Shown here: positions 15,692 to 25,600 of the stretch, one piece after another
How positions within the stretch are numbered: the first letter of the stretch is position 1
Layout: each line of letters starts with the position of its first letter
NCBI RefSeq assembly: GCF_003932715.1
Contig: NZ_CP020700.1
Coordinates: 3,184,501-3,248,500 of the forward strand
DNA: 64,000 nucleotides
Origin: Streptomyces tsukubensis
Lineage (GTDB): Bacteria > Actinomycetota > Actinomycetes > Streptomycetales > Streptomycetaceae
Direction of reading: 5' to 3'
The notes under the pieces: generated by a model
Told to the model about the DNA's origin: nothing
Database searches by the model: none
The model's input: the letters and a program-made list of their open reading frames with translations, nothing else
Made by a program: the position numbers and the translations under genes

Positions 15692-16474
15692 ATGCCGCTC
15701 CGGGACAGGACCGTCGTCGTCTCGGGCGTGGGTCCCGGCCTGGGGCACCGGGTCGCGGCGGCCGTGATCCGCGACGGCGGGCGGGCGGTCCTCGGCGCAC
15801 GGACCGGGGACCGGCTCGCCGCGACGGCCGCCGCCGTCGATCCGGCCGGGGACCGTACGGCCTGGCGGCCGACCGACATCACCGACGAGGCGCAGTGCGC
15901 GGCCCTCGCCGCACTCGCCGTCGAACGCTTCGGCGGGATCGACGCGGTGGTCCATGTCGCCGCGCTCGACCGGCACTTCGGCGGGCTCGACGACGCCGAC
16001 TTCGCCGTCTGGGCCCGGGTCGTCGACGTCAATCTGCTGGGCACCCTCCGGATGACCAGGGCCTGTCTGCCCGCGCTGCGCGTCCGCGGCGGCTCGGTGG
16101 TCCTGATCGGCACGCAGTCGGCCGTGGCGGCCCCCACCCGGGTGCGGCAGACCGCCTATGCGGCGTCGAAGGGTGCGCTGACCTCGGCGATGTACGCGCT
16201 GGCGCGGGAGCTGGGACCGGACCGGATCCGGGTGAACACCGTACTGCCGGGGTGGATGTGGGGTCCGCCGGTGGAGGCGTACGTCCGGGGCACGGCGCGG
16301 GCGGAGGGCGTACCGGAGCCGGAGGTACGGGCCCGGCTCACCGAGCGGATGGCGCTGCCGGAACCGGCGACGGACGGGGACGTCGCCGAAGCGGTGGTCT
16401 TCCTCGCCTCCGACCGGGCCCGGTCCATCACGGGCCAGTCGCTGCTGGTGAACGCGGGCGAGCTGATGCGCTGA
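15692..16474 (+). CDS. SDR-family oxidoreductase
   Basis: This 260-aa classical short-chain dehydrogenase/reductase is of usual length. The cofactor loop is VVSGVGPGLGHRVA near residues 9-22, a GxGxGLG variant of TGxxxGxG seen in several Streptomyces SDRs. The Asp for adenine appears in PTDIT, the active-site YAASK near residue 157 with an upstream Ser in IGTQSAV, and the PG turn in TVLPGWMWGPP. It ends with the typical ITGQSLLVNAGE. It oxidises or reduces an unknown alcohol/ketone with NAD(P). It is divergently arranged with the barrel protein under a shared palindrome. Confidence 0.85.
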   Translation: MPLRDRTVVVSGVGPGLGHRVAAAVIRDGGRAVLGARTGDRLAATAAAVDPAGDRTAWRPTDITDEAQCAALAALAVERFGGIDAVVHVAALDRHFGGLDDADFAVWARVVDVNLLGTLRMTRACLPALRVRGGSVVLIGTQSAVAAPTRVRQTAYAASKGALTSAMYALARELGPDRIRVNTVLPGWMWGPPVEAYVRGTARAEGVPEPEVRARLTERMALPEPATDGDVAEAVVFLASDRARSITGQSLLVNAGELMR

Positions 16475-16494
16475 CGGACCGGCCGGTCACGGGC

Positions 16495-19095
16495 TCAGGC
16501 TCCGGCCGGACGGGGCGCGCTCCACGTGTAGTCCGTCGACCGCCCGTACATCACGGTCAGATGCGACGGCAGGGCGGACGGCAGCAGATAGTCGCCCTCG
16601 GGGATCACCAGCGTCCGCAGGCCGGGGAAGGCGTCGAGCCACCGCCGCTCCGAATGCAGATAGCCCTCCCGCAGCCAGAGATGGGTGAGCAGTCCGGGGT
16701 CGAGGTTCTCGGTGAGGTCGTGGGGGAGGTACGGACCGGCGATCTGGACGCGGGACCGGCCGCCCAGCTCCCGCAGCGCCAGCAGATGGTCGAGGTTGTG
16801 GGCGGTGAAGTAGAGGCCGTCGGGGTCGAGGTGGGCGATGATCTCCCGGGCGTACCGCTCGGTGTCGAACCGGTCCCACGACCACACGAGCTGCCGCCGC
16901 ACCCGGCGGGACGGGTGGCCGCGGTAGCGGACCAGCACCGAGAGGGCGGCGTCGGTGCCGATGTGCGTGGCGGTGGTGACCACGTTCAGCGCCTGCTCGT
17001 GGGTGAGCCCCTCGGGTCCCGGCAGCATCCGCGGCACCAGTGGTCCGCCGGCCTCGGCGAGCATCCGCGCAAAGGGCGCGCTGGGCGGCGGCAGCAGCTC
17101 CGACACCAGGCCCTTGACCCGCTGGCTGACGTCGGGGTCGATCTCGACGGCCTGGTCGAGACAGGAGGCGGCGAGCAGCAGGCTCCGTACCGTACGGGAA
17201 CCGAGGCCGCGCTCCCCTCCGACATAGCCCAGCAGCCCCTTGATGACCCGCTTCCGCTCGGCGGGGCGGCCCAGCGCCACCGCCATCCGGACCACGTCCT
17301 CCCACTGGTCGTTGAGGGCGTTGTCCAGCAGCAGCGGGAAGTCGCCCTCCTCGACCAGCGCCTTGGCGGCCAGATAGTCCTGGAAGGTGCGGTGGACGAA
17401 ATCGAGCCGTCCGGCGGCGGGTTCGCGCAGCAGCCCGGAGCGTTCGATGAGATGGCGCAGCACCCGCTCGGGCGCCTCCTGCACATGGCCCATAAAGCCG
17501 AGGGTGCGCTCCAGCTGGGCGAGGGCGTCCTCGTGGGACATCTCCAGCCGGTTGTTGCGGATCATCCAGTGCGCCAGCTTCTGGAGCAGGGCGATGCTGG
17601 TGTCGGTGGAGAACCGCAGCTCGTTCTCCGTCACTACGCCGCGCTCCACGTCGCGCCGTTCCAGCAGCATGCGCAGGGCGGCCTCGTACAGCTCCTTGCG
17701 GCCCTGCGGGAGGAAGCCGCGGCGCTCCCGGTGCAGCGCGCACAGCAGTCCGCACATCAGGGGGTTGACGGCGAGCCTGCCGAGGTCGTCGTTGGTGTGG
17801 ATGGCGTCGATCAGCGCATCGCCGAGGCCCTCTTCGGCGCGGGCCGCGGTATGCCAGCGGCGGACGAAACGCTCGACCTCGGTGCGCTGCATCGCGGAGA
17901 GGTTCAGCTCGGTGAACTGCTCCCCGGTCAGCCAGCCTTCGCCCACGGACGAGGGGCGGGTGGTGACCAGCCACAGATTGCCGGGGAACTCCGCCATCAG
18001 CTCCCGCATCCAGCGGCGGGTGGCTTCGCGTTCGTACCGCGGGATCTCGTCCATGCCGTCGACGAGGAGGAGGGCGCGGCCCGCGCGCAGCACCCGGTCG
18101 GCCCAGCCGGCGGGCTGGGCGCCCGCGACGGTGCTCCGCACGGCGTGCAGGAAGGTGTCGGGCGTCGGCGGTTCTCCGTCGCGCATCACCCGGCGCAGCG
18201 GGAGGACGAACGGGACCCGGCCGACGAGATGGCTGAGCCGGCCGCCGAGTTCGTCGAAGTTCTGCCGGGCGGTGGCGACGGCGAGCCACTGCACCAGGGT
18301 CGTCTTCCCCGATCCGGCCGGTCCGCGCAGCAGCACCCGGTCCCGGCCGGAGAGGGCCCGCTCGGCGGGCAGCGGGACGGGGATGTCGTCGGGCCCCGCG
18401 GTGGTGGCCTCCAGGGAGACGTACGCGGCGTCGAGCGGCCACTCGCGGGCGTGGTTGAGGTCGAGGCCGTAGATCGTCAGCTCGCCGTACTTGTGGCGGA
18501 CGTGCTCGGCGTACCGCTGCTCGAAGCGGGTGTCCTCGGCGAGCCGGGACGGAATCCGGTCGAGGAGCAGATCGGTGGCGGCGATCAGCCGGTCGATGGC
18601 CCGGGTCTGCTCGACGAGGGTGCGCGGGACGAAGGTGGAGCGGGTGCTGAAGAAGTTGAGGATGTGGAGGCAGGCGGTCTCCAGGAGGGGGTCGAAATAC
18701 GCCTCGGTCTCCGCGGCCATCGCGCGGGGGCGGGTGAGCCGGGCGGCGAGCGCCTCGGGCCCGAGCGCCACGGCCTGGACGTCCTCCATGTCGAGGTCGC
18801 CCAGGCTGTGGAGGGCGACGACGAGGGCTTGGATGAGCTGGTGGCGTACGAAGACGGGCATGGCCTCGTGCGGCCCGCGCTCCTGGACCGCACGGGCGAC
18901 CAACTCGGTCGCGAGAACCCGCAGATGGGACTCCCCGAGCGTGGCCTGCTCCTCGCCGCGGAAGGAGACCAGCTTCGCTATCCGCACCGGCCGGTCGGTG
19001 AGCCCGGCCCCCGCGGTCCCGGGCACGAAAAGCTTCTTGACCAGGGGGGCGATGGCACTGGACGCGATACGGACGGTGACGGCGGAGGCATCCAT
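16495..19095 (-). CDS. NACHT-domain NTPase (bacterial NLR-like)
   Basis: This 866-aa protein has an N-terminal all-helical domain of about 240 residues and then a NACHT module: Walker A GPAGSGKTT at 258-266, Walker B ALLLVDGMDEIP near 341-352 and LVTTRPS near 376-382. Winged-helix-like LAVNPLMCGLLCALHRERR and the FVHRTFQDYLAAKAL motif follow. The C-terminal third has HEAT/LRR-like leucine-rich segments. Bacterial NACHT proteins of this form include antiphage NLR relatives that sense phage and trigger cell death. This protein could also be a signalling STAND ATPase of development. It ends 21 bases from the convergent SDR gene. No separate effector gene is adjacent, so any effector is within the N-terminal domain. 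Confidence 0.85.
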   Translation of the reverse strand: MDASAVTVRIASSAIAPLVKKLFVPGTAGAGLTDRPVRIAKLVSFRGEEQATLGESHLRVLATELVARAVQERGPHEAMPVFVRHQLIQALVVALHSLGDLDMEDVQAVALGPEALAARLTRPRAMAAETEAYFDPLLETACLHILNFFSTRSTFVPRTLVEQTRAIDRLIAATDLLLDRIPSRLAEDTRFEQRYAEHVRHKYGELTIYGLDLNHAREWPLDAAYVSLEATTAGPDDIPVPLPAERALSGRDRVLLRGPAGSGKTTLVQWLAVATARQNFDELGGRLSHLVGRVPFVLPLRRVMRDGEPPTPDTFLHAVRSTVAGAQPAGWADRVLRAGRALLLVDGMDEIPRYEREATRRWMRELMAEFPGNLWLVTTRPSSVGEGWLTGEQFTELNLSAMQRTEVERFVRRWHTAARAEEGLGDALIDAIHTNDDLGRLAVNPLMCGLLCALHRERRGFLPQGRKELYEAALRMLLERRDVERGVVTENELRFSTDTSIALLQKLAHWMIRNNRLEMSHEDALAQLERTLGFMGHVQEAPERVLRHLIERSGLLREPAAGRLDFVHRTFQDYLAAKALVEEGDFPLLLDNALNDQWEDVVRMAVALGRPAERKRVIKGLLGYVGGERGLGSRTVRSLLLAASCLDQAVEIDPDVSQRVKGLVSELLPPPSAPFARMLAEAGGPLVPRMLPGPEGLTHEQALNVVTTATHIGTDAALSVLVRYRGHPSRRVRRQLVWSWDRFDTERYAREIIAHLDPDGLYFTAHNLDHLLALRELGGRSRVQIAGPYLPHDLTENLDPGLLTHLWLREGYLHSERRWLDAFPGLRTLVIPEGDYLLPSALPSHLTVMYGRSTDYTWSAPRPAGA

Positions 19096-19160
19096 GGCCC
19101 GATGCTAGCCAACACCCCCGACAACCGGTCCGGTTGACGGAGTTGCCCGAAGTGGAGCGG

Positions 19161-19184
19161 GCGGGCCGCTGATCCGCGGCCCGC
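19161..19184 (-). terminator. Hairpin between the dimethylformamidase-like and NACHT genes
   Basis: A perfect 9-bp stem (GCGGGCCGC at 19161-19169, GCGGCCCGC at 19176-19184) with a 6-base loop lies downstream of the minus-strand gene ending at 19216. Confidence 0.55.
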
Positions 19185-19215
19185 CTCCGCGGCCGCCGCC
19201 TTGGGGGCGGCGAGG

Positions 19216-20814
19216 TCAGCGGGGGGCGCCCGCCGTCATCCGGCTGACCAGGTTGGCCGTCGCCCGCCGGATCTTCGCCTTGGTGACGGCGTTCGCCTTG
19301 ACCGCGTTCCGGGCGTAGATGTCGTCGTCGACCAGGGTCAGCGGCCAGTGGAAGGTGCCCGCCATGAACACCATCCCGCCGCCCGCGTGTTCCGTGACGG
19401 CGGTCTGCTGGATTTTCGTCTTCGCCTGCTTGGAGTCCTGGTAGCGGGACTCCGCGAGGAGCGTACGGCGGCCCTCGGGCGCCGGGGAGGCCGCGTCGTA
19501 CCCGTCGGCCTCCACACCGACGAGACGGGGGAACTGCTCGCCGTCCCGGACCCCGGTGCCGCGCCACAGCCAGTGGCCGGGCTGCCGCACCACGAGCGGC
19601 GTGGGCTCCTTCACGATGCCGTTGAACTGGATGCCCAGCAGCCGCTGCTCGGCCAGCGACCGGTCGGGGCGGATCGACCGCCAGATGGTGGTGGGTCCCG
19701 CCTCGTCGGGCGCGGGGTCCGTGGTCGTCTTGTAGCAGGCCATGAGCCGGTCGGGGCGTCCCTGCGGGGAGCGCTCCATCCGCACGTGGTAGTAGACGTT
19801 GTTGGCGCCGAGGAAGGCGAGGTTGCGTCCGGCGGCGACGGCACGGCTCGCGGAGGCGTACATCGGCTCCGACCAGTACTCGTCGTGGCCGGGGAAGAAC
19901 ACCGCACGGTAGCGGGCCGGGTCGACCGTACCGTCGTGCAGGTCGAGACTGCTGGCGTAGGTGATGTCGTAGCCGCGTTCCTCGGCCCAGCGGACGAAGG
20001 CGGTGTCCATGTTGAACCACGCCGGGGCGCCGGAGCCCGCGTACGGCCGGTCGAAGGAGACCTTGAGGGCCCGGGTGGCGGTGCCGCCGATCGCCCCGGT
20101 AGGGAGGTAGCCGCGGTAGAGGTCCTTGCCGGTCCTCCCGTCCTTGGGCCACATGTTGTACGCCTGGTACGTGGTGAACGGGATCACGCACAGCAGCGCC
20201 GAAGCCCGCTCCGGCTCCCGCACCGTGAACGGCGTACTGCTGCGATAGCCGTCATCGGTGGTGAACACCGCCTGGTAGAGACCGGAACGCCAGCTCGCGG
20301 GGATGCGGATGCTCCAGGAGCGGGCCCAGGAGCAGCTGATCGCACCGGTCGCGGCATCCGTCACCGGCGCCGCCTGGCGGCGGCCGGTCAGAGCGGCGCT
20401 GGTGGTCATCAGCCGGGCCCCGAGACCCCCGTAATGGCCGATCCGGAAGACCGACACCCGGTACGTCCGGGCACTGCGCACCGAAATATGGAAGTCGACG
20501 GTCTCCCCGTGCCCCGCGGAGGTGGTGGAGGCGTACCCCATGATGTGCCCGTAGCCGTCGGCGGAGGCGCGGCGGATGTTCTGGTCCGGAATCCAGTTCC
20601 GGGAGCCCGGGAGCCGGTTCTCCTCGCTGATGCTCGGGAGCTGGGCGGTGACGTTGGCGAGGGGCTCGACCGCTTCGAGCGGTACCGGCGCCTCGGCGGC
20701 GAGCCGGCCGGGGCGGAGCAGCTTCTCGCGCAGCGTGTGGGCGGCGGCCACGGTACCGGCGGTGGCCAGGGCGAACATGGACAGTACGGCGCGGCGCGGA
20801 ACTCTTGATGACAT
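19216..20814 (-). CDS. Exported N,N-dimethylformamidase beta-like protein, copy 1
   Basis: This 532-aa protein has a Tat-like signal (VPRRAVLSMFALATAGTVAAA); AGGAG lies 6 bases before ATG 20814. The body matches the large-subunit C-terminal domain of N,N-dimethylformamidase: YTxSAGHG-like start, FPGHDEYWSEPM, LAFLGANNVYYHVR, and a late GTFHWPLTL. In the known enzyme an iron is held by two Tyr, a His and a Glu; the His-Asp-Glu-Tyr run fits two of these. Members in Streptomyces are exported and the natural substrate is unknown. A second copy lies immediately upstream at 20946-22538, and parts of the two are nearly identical in DNA. Confidence 0.75.
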   Translation of the reverse strand: MSSRVPRRAVLSMFALATAGTVAAAHTLREKLLRPGRLAAEAPVPLEAVEPLANVTAQLPSISEENRLPGSRNWIPDQNIRRASADGYGHIMGYASTTSAGHGETVDFHISVRSARTYRVSVFRIGHYGGLGARLMTTSAALTGRRQAAPVTDAATGAISCSWARSWSIRIPASWRSGLYQAVFTTDDGYRSSTPFTVREPERASALLCVIPFTTYQAYNMWPKDGRTGKDLYRGYLPTGAIGGTATRALKVSFDRPYAGSGAPAWFNMDTAFVRWAEERGYDITYASSLDLHDGTVDPARYRAVFFPGHDEYWSEPMYASASRAVAAGRNLAFLGANNVYYHVRMERSPQGRPDRLMACYKTTTDPAPDEAGPTTIWRSIRPDRSLAEQRLLGIQFNGIVKEPTPLVVRQPGHWLWRGTGVRDGEQFPRLVGVEADGYDAASPAPEGRRTLLAESRYQDSKQAKTKIQQTAVTEHAGGGMVFMAGTFHWPLTLVDDDIYARNAVKANAVTKAKIRRATANLVSRMTAGAPR

Positions 20815-20945
20815 GGGTTTCTCCTGGGGTTTCACAGAAGGCAGATGCACGGGGCGGGTGCCGGGTTGCACCGGATGTGCGCCGTGTGGCCCGCGCCACG
20901 GTCGGGTGCCGGAGGGTCTGCCGGGTGCCGGTCGGCCTGCCGGGG

Positions 20946-22538
20946 TCAGCGCGGTGACGGCTTCGTGAGGCGGTTGACCAGGTTGGCCGTGGCCCGCCGG
21001 ATCTTCGTCCTGGTGGCGGTGTCGATGTTCAGTTCCTCGGTGTAGGGGTCGCCGTCGACCAGGGCGAGCGGCCAGTGGAAGGTGCCCGCCATGAACACCT
21101 GTCCGCCACCCCGGTGTTCGGTGAGGGCGGTGTGCTGGACCTGCGGTACGGTGCGCCGGTCGTCGTGGTAGCGGGAGTCGGCGAGGAGGGTGCGGCGGGC
21201 GCCCCGCGGGTCCGGGGACTTCGCGTCATGGGCGTCGGCCTCCACTCCGACGAGGTCGGCGAGCTCTTCGCCGTCCCGGACTCCGGTGCCGCGCCACAGC
21301 CAGTGGCCGGGCTGCCGCACCACGAGCGGCGAGGGTTTCTGCACGATGCCGTTGAACTGGATGCCGAGCAGCCGCTGCTCGGAGAGTGAGGCGTCACGGC
21401 GGATCTGCCGCCAGCGGGTGGTGGGCCCGGCGGCGCCGGGGGCGGGGTCGTCGTACGACTTGTAGCAGGCCATGAGCCGGTTGGGCCGGCCGTTCGCGGA
21501 CTTCTCCATCCGAACGTGGAAGTACACGTTGTTGGCGCCGAGGAAGGCGAGATTGCGTCCGGCGGCGACGGCTCGGCTCGCGGAGGCGTACATCGGCTCC
21601 GACCAGTACTCGTCGTGGCCGGGGAAGAACACCGCACGGTAGCGGGCCGGGTCGACCGTACCGTCGTGCAGGTCCAGGCTGCTGGCGTAGGTGATGTCGT
21701 AGCCCTGTTGTTCGGCCCAGCGGACGAAGGCGGTGTCCATGTTGAACCACGCCGGGACGCCCGCTCCCGCGTACGGCCGGTCGAAGGACACCTTGGACGC
21801 GCGCCGGTCGAAGCCTCCGACGGTGCCGTCGCGGAGGTAGCCGCGGTAGAGGTTCTTGCCGTTCTTCCCGTCCTTGGGCCACATGTTGTACGCCTGGTAC
21901 GTGGTGAACGGGATCACGCACAGCAGCTCCGAGGCCCGCTCCGGCTCGCGCACCACGAACGGCGTACTGCTGCGGTAGCCGTCGTCGGTGAGGAACACCG
22001 CCTGGTAGAGCCCGGAACGCCAGCCCTTGGGGATCCGGACGCTCCAGGAGCGGGCCCAGGAGCAGACGACGGCGCCCGTCTTCGGGTCGGTCTTCGGGGG
22101 CGGCTGCCGGTAGCCCTTCAGCGGGGTGCTGATGGACATCAGCCGGGCGCCCGCGCCCATGTAGTGGCCGATACGGAAGATCCCGACCCGGTAGGTACGG
22201 GCGCTGCGCACCGAGACATGGAAGTCGACGACCTCGCCGTGCCCCGCCGAGGTGGTGGAGGCGTATCCCATGATGTGGCCGTAGCGGTCGCTGGAGGCGC
22301 GGTTGGCGCTCTTGTCCTTCAGCCAGTCCAGGGAACCGGGCAGCCGGTTCTCCTCGGCGATGCTCCCGGTCTGCGGAGCGGAGGACACGGGGGGCTCGGT
22401 CACCGGCGGCGGGGTCGGTGCGGCGGTGGGCCGGGCCGGACCCGCTTCACCGCGGAGGGAGCAGGCGGCGGCCCCCGTACCGGCGGTGGCGACGGCGATC
22501 AGGGACAGCAGGGCACGGCGGCGGGTTCTCGGTGACAC
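20946..22538 (-). CDS. Dimethylformamidase beta-like lipoprotein, copy 2
   Basis: This 530-aa paralogue of the downstream gene starts at GTG 22538 with AGGAGG 6 bases before it. The signal ends in the lipobox-like GTGAAAC preceded by TRRRALLSLIAVA, so it is probably a Tat- or Sec-exported lipoprotein, unlike copy 1. A Pro/Thr linker follows (to about residue 60), then the same domain with HDEYW, FLGANNVYFHVRM and GTFHWPLALVDG. The retained lipobox in one copy and its absence in the other implies different locations: membrane-anchored versus released. The gene lies divergent to an AfsR-type regulator, 122 bases apart, which may control it. Confidence 0.75.
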   Translation of the reverse strand: MSPRTRRRALLSLIAVATAGTGAAACSLRGEAGPARPTAAPTPPPVTEPPVSSAPQTGSIAEENRLPGSLDWLKDKSANRASSDRYGHIMGYASTTSAGHGEVVDFHVSVRSARTYRVGIFRIGHYMGAGARLMSISTPLKGYRQPPPKTDPKTGAVVCSWARSWSVRIPKGWRSGLYQAVFLTDDGYRSSTPFVVREPERASELLCVIPFTTYQAYNMWPKDGKNGKNLYRGYLRDGTVGGFDRRASKVSFDRPYAGAGVPAWFNMDTAFVRWAEQQGYDITYASSLDLHDGTVDPARYRAVFFPGHDEYWSEPMYASASRAVAAGRNLAFLGANNVYFHVRMEKSANGRPNRLMACYKSYDDPAPGAAGPTTRWRQIRRDASLSEQRLLGIQFNGIVQKPSPLVVRQPGHWLWRGTGVRDGEELADLVGVEADAHDAKSPDPRGARRTLLADSRYHDDRRTVPQVQHTALTEHRGGGQVFMAGTFHWPLALVDGDPYTEELNIDTATRTKIRRATANLVNRLTKPSPR

Positions 22539-22660
22539 GGGTTCCTCCTGGGAGCTCACAGGAGGTAGGTGCGGTGGGCCGGAGGTTGCGTTGCAGGGGA
22601 TTTGAGGGCCGGGCGCCGCGGGCCGGGTGAGGCTTTCCGGGCACGGCCTACGCTGGGCGC

Positions 22661-25600
22661 ATGCGATTCGGGGTGCTGGGACCGCTTGCCGTCTGGGACG
22701 GGGACGGGGAGCCCGTCGGGGTGACCGGGGCCAGGGTGCGCGGGCTGCTGGCCCGGCTGCTCGTCGCGCCGGGCCGGGCGGTGTCGGAGGAGAGACTCGT
22801 CGACGGCCTGTGGGGGGATACGCCGCCCGACCATCCGCGCAATACGCTCCAGGGCCAGGTCTCCCGGCTGCGGTCCGCGCTGGAGCGGGCCGTCGGGCCC
22901 GGGGGCCGGGGGCTCGTGGTCCGCGACACGGCCGGATACCGGCTGCACGCCGACGCGGAGGACGTGGACGCGGAGGTGTTCCTGCGCTTGGTGCGGCGGG
23001 CGCGCGGGACCGGCGATCCGGAGGCCCGCGGGGCCCTGCTGTCGGAGGCGCTCCGGCTGTGGCGCGGCCCCGCGTTCGCCGGGTACGCGGACGAGCCGTT
23101 CGCGCTCGCCGCGGCCCGGCGGCTGGAGGAGGAGCGGCTCGGCGCCGTGGAGGAGGAGCTGGCGGTACGGGCCGGGCTCGGTGACCCCGCCGCACTGGCC
23201 GCGGAGCTGGAGGCGCTGGTCGCCCGGCATCCGCTGCGCGAACGCCTGCGCGTCGTCCAGTTGCGGGCGCTGTACGCGGCGGGCCGGCAGACGGACGCGC
23301 TCGCGGTGTACGAGGGGTTCCGGCGGCGGCTCGACGAGGAGCTGGGCCTGCTGCCCGGCCCGGAACTGGTGGCGCTCCAGCAGGCGGTGCTCCGCCACGA
23401 TCCGGACCTCGGTAAGCCTGCGGAGCGGGAAGCCGTACCGCACCCGAAGCCACCTCCGGACGCGTCCGGCCTGTCCGCCCCGGCGGGGAATCTGCCGAGC
23501 CCCGTCGCCGCGCTCGTCGGCCGCGACGGCGCCGTCTCCGAACTGGCGGAGCTGCTGGCGCACTCCCGGCTGGTGACCCTCACCGGCCCCGGCGGCGTCG
23601 GCAAGACGCGGCTCGCGCTGGAGGCCGGGCACACGCTCCGGGAGCGGTTCCCCGACGGGGTGTGGCTCGTGGAGCTGGCGGGGCTGCCCGCGGGGGACGC
23701 AGCAGCCGTACCGGGGGCGCTGACCTCGGCCCTCGGTGTACGGGAGACCTCCGTCACCGCCCTCGCCCGCGCCCTGCGGGACCGCAGGCTGCTGCTCGTC
23801 CTCGACAACTGCGAGCACCTCGTCGAACCCGTCGCCGCCGCGCTGGCCGCGCTGCTGCCCGCCGTACCCGGGCTGAGCGCGCTCGCCACCAGTCAGGAGG
23901 CCCTCGGTGTGCCCGGGGAACTGCCCCGGCCCGTGGCGCCCCTGGAGACCGCCGACGCGGTCCGCCTGTTCCTGGCCCGGGCCGCCGTACCGCCCGCCGA
24001 ACTGGACGCCGTCGCCGAACTCTGCGCCCGGCTCGACGGGATCCCGCTCGCCCTGGAGCTCGCCGCCGCCCGGGTCCGCGCCCTCGGGGTGCGGGGGCTG
24101 CTGGCCCGGCTCGACGACCGGTTCGCCGTGCTGTCCGGCGGCGGGCTGCGCGGACTGCCCGCCCGGCAGCGCACCCTGCGCGCGGTGATCGACTGGAGCT
24201 GGGGGCTGCTGACCGGCCCCGAACGCCTCGTACTGCGGCGGCTCGCGGTCCAGGCGGAGGGGCTGACTCAGACGGCGGCGGTAGCGGTGTGCGCGGGCGG
24301 CGAGGTCCGCCCGGAGGACGTACCGGAGCTGCTGGGCCGGCTCGCCGAACGGTCCCTCGTCGTCCTGGTGGACCGTGCAGAAGGGCCCGTGCACCGGCTG
24401 CTGGAATCGGTGAAGGAGTACGCCCGCGAACAGTTGGCGGCGGCCGGGGAGGCACGGGAGGTACGGGCCCGGCATCTGGTCCACCACAGCGAACTGGCGC
24501 TCCGGACCGCCCCGCTGCTCCACGGGCCGGGTCAGGCCCGGGCGCTGGAGCTGCTCGACGGCGCGGCGGCGGAGCTGCGGCTCGCGCTGGACACGGCCCT
24601 GGACCCGGCGGCGGGCGATCCGCTGCGGGCGCTGCGGACGGTGGACGCGCTGGCCTGGTACTGGGTGCTGCGGGGGCGCGCGGTCGCGGCCCGGGATCTG
24701 CTCGACCGGGCCCTGGCGTACGGCGTTGGCACTGGGACTGGCACTGGCACTGGGACTGGCAGGGACGTGGCCCGGGAGCGGGCGCGGGCGGTGGTCTGGC
24801 GTACCGGCATCGGCCTGATGGAGGGCGAGGTCACCGGGGCCGCGGACCGGATCCGGGCCGCGCTCGCCCCGTACGGTACGGGAGCCGTCGACGACCCCGA
24901 GGGGCACGCCCGCGCCCTGTGGTTCCTGGGCGCCGCGCAGCTCGGTGCCGGTGACACCGGTACGGGCGAACAGCTGCTGGAGCGCGCCCTCGACGCGTAC
25001 GCGGCCGTCGCCGGTCCGCAGGGGAGCTGGGGGACGGCGGCGGCGCTGAGCGTACGGTCCCGGCATGCGCTGGCCCGGGGCGATCTCGGCGCCGTCCGCG
25101 GCGACGGCGAGGAGAGCGCCCGGCTGTTCGCGGCGCTCGGTGACGCCTGGGGCAGGCTCCAGACCGTGTTCCCGCTGGCGGCGCTCCACGAGATCGCGGG
25201 CGAGTACCAGCGGGCGGGTGATCTGCACCGCGACGGCCTCGCCCTCGCCGAACACCTCGGGCTGCCCGTCGAGGCCGCCAAACGCCATACCGGCCTCGGC
25301 AGGCTCGCCCTCCTCACCGGCGATCCGGCCCGGGCCCGCGCCCACCACGAACGGGCCCTGCGGATCGCCCGGGAGCAGGACTTCCGCTCCGGCGAGGCCG
25401 ATGCCCGGCTCGGGCTGGCACTCGGCGCCCGCCGCGAGGGCGACCTCGACGGCGCGCAGGCGCATCTCCACGAACTGCTGGCGTGGTTCCGGGAGACCGG
25501 TTACGGGCCGGGCCGGGCGCTGGTCCTGGCCGAGCTGGGGTTCGTCGCGGAGGAGCGCGGGGACGCGGCGGCCGCGTACGAACGCCACGCGGAGGGGCTG

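Noticed and set aside
16487..20191. 1234-codon minus-strand frame overlapping the NACHT and dimethylformamidase genes
   Set aside because: It lies out of frame with both real genes and shows no domain; the real frames contain clear motifs.
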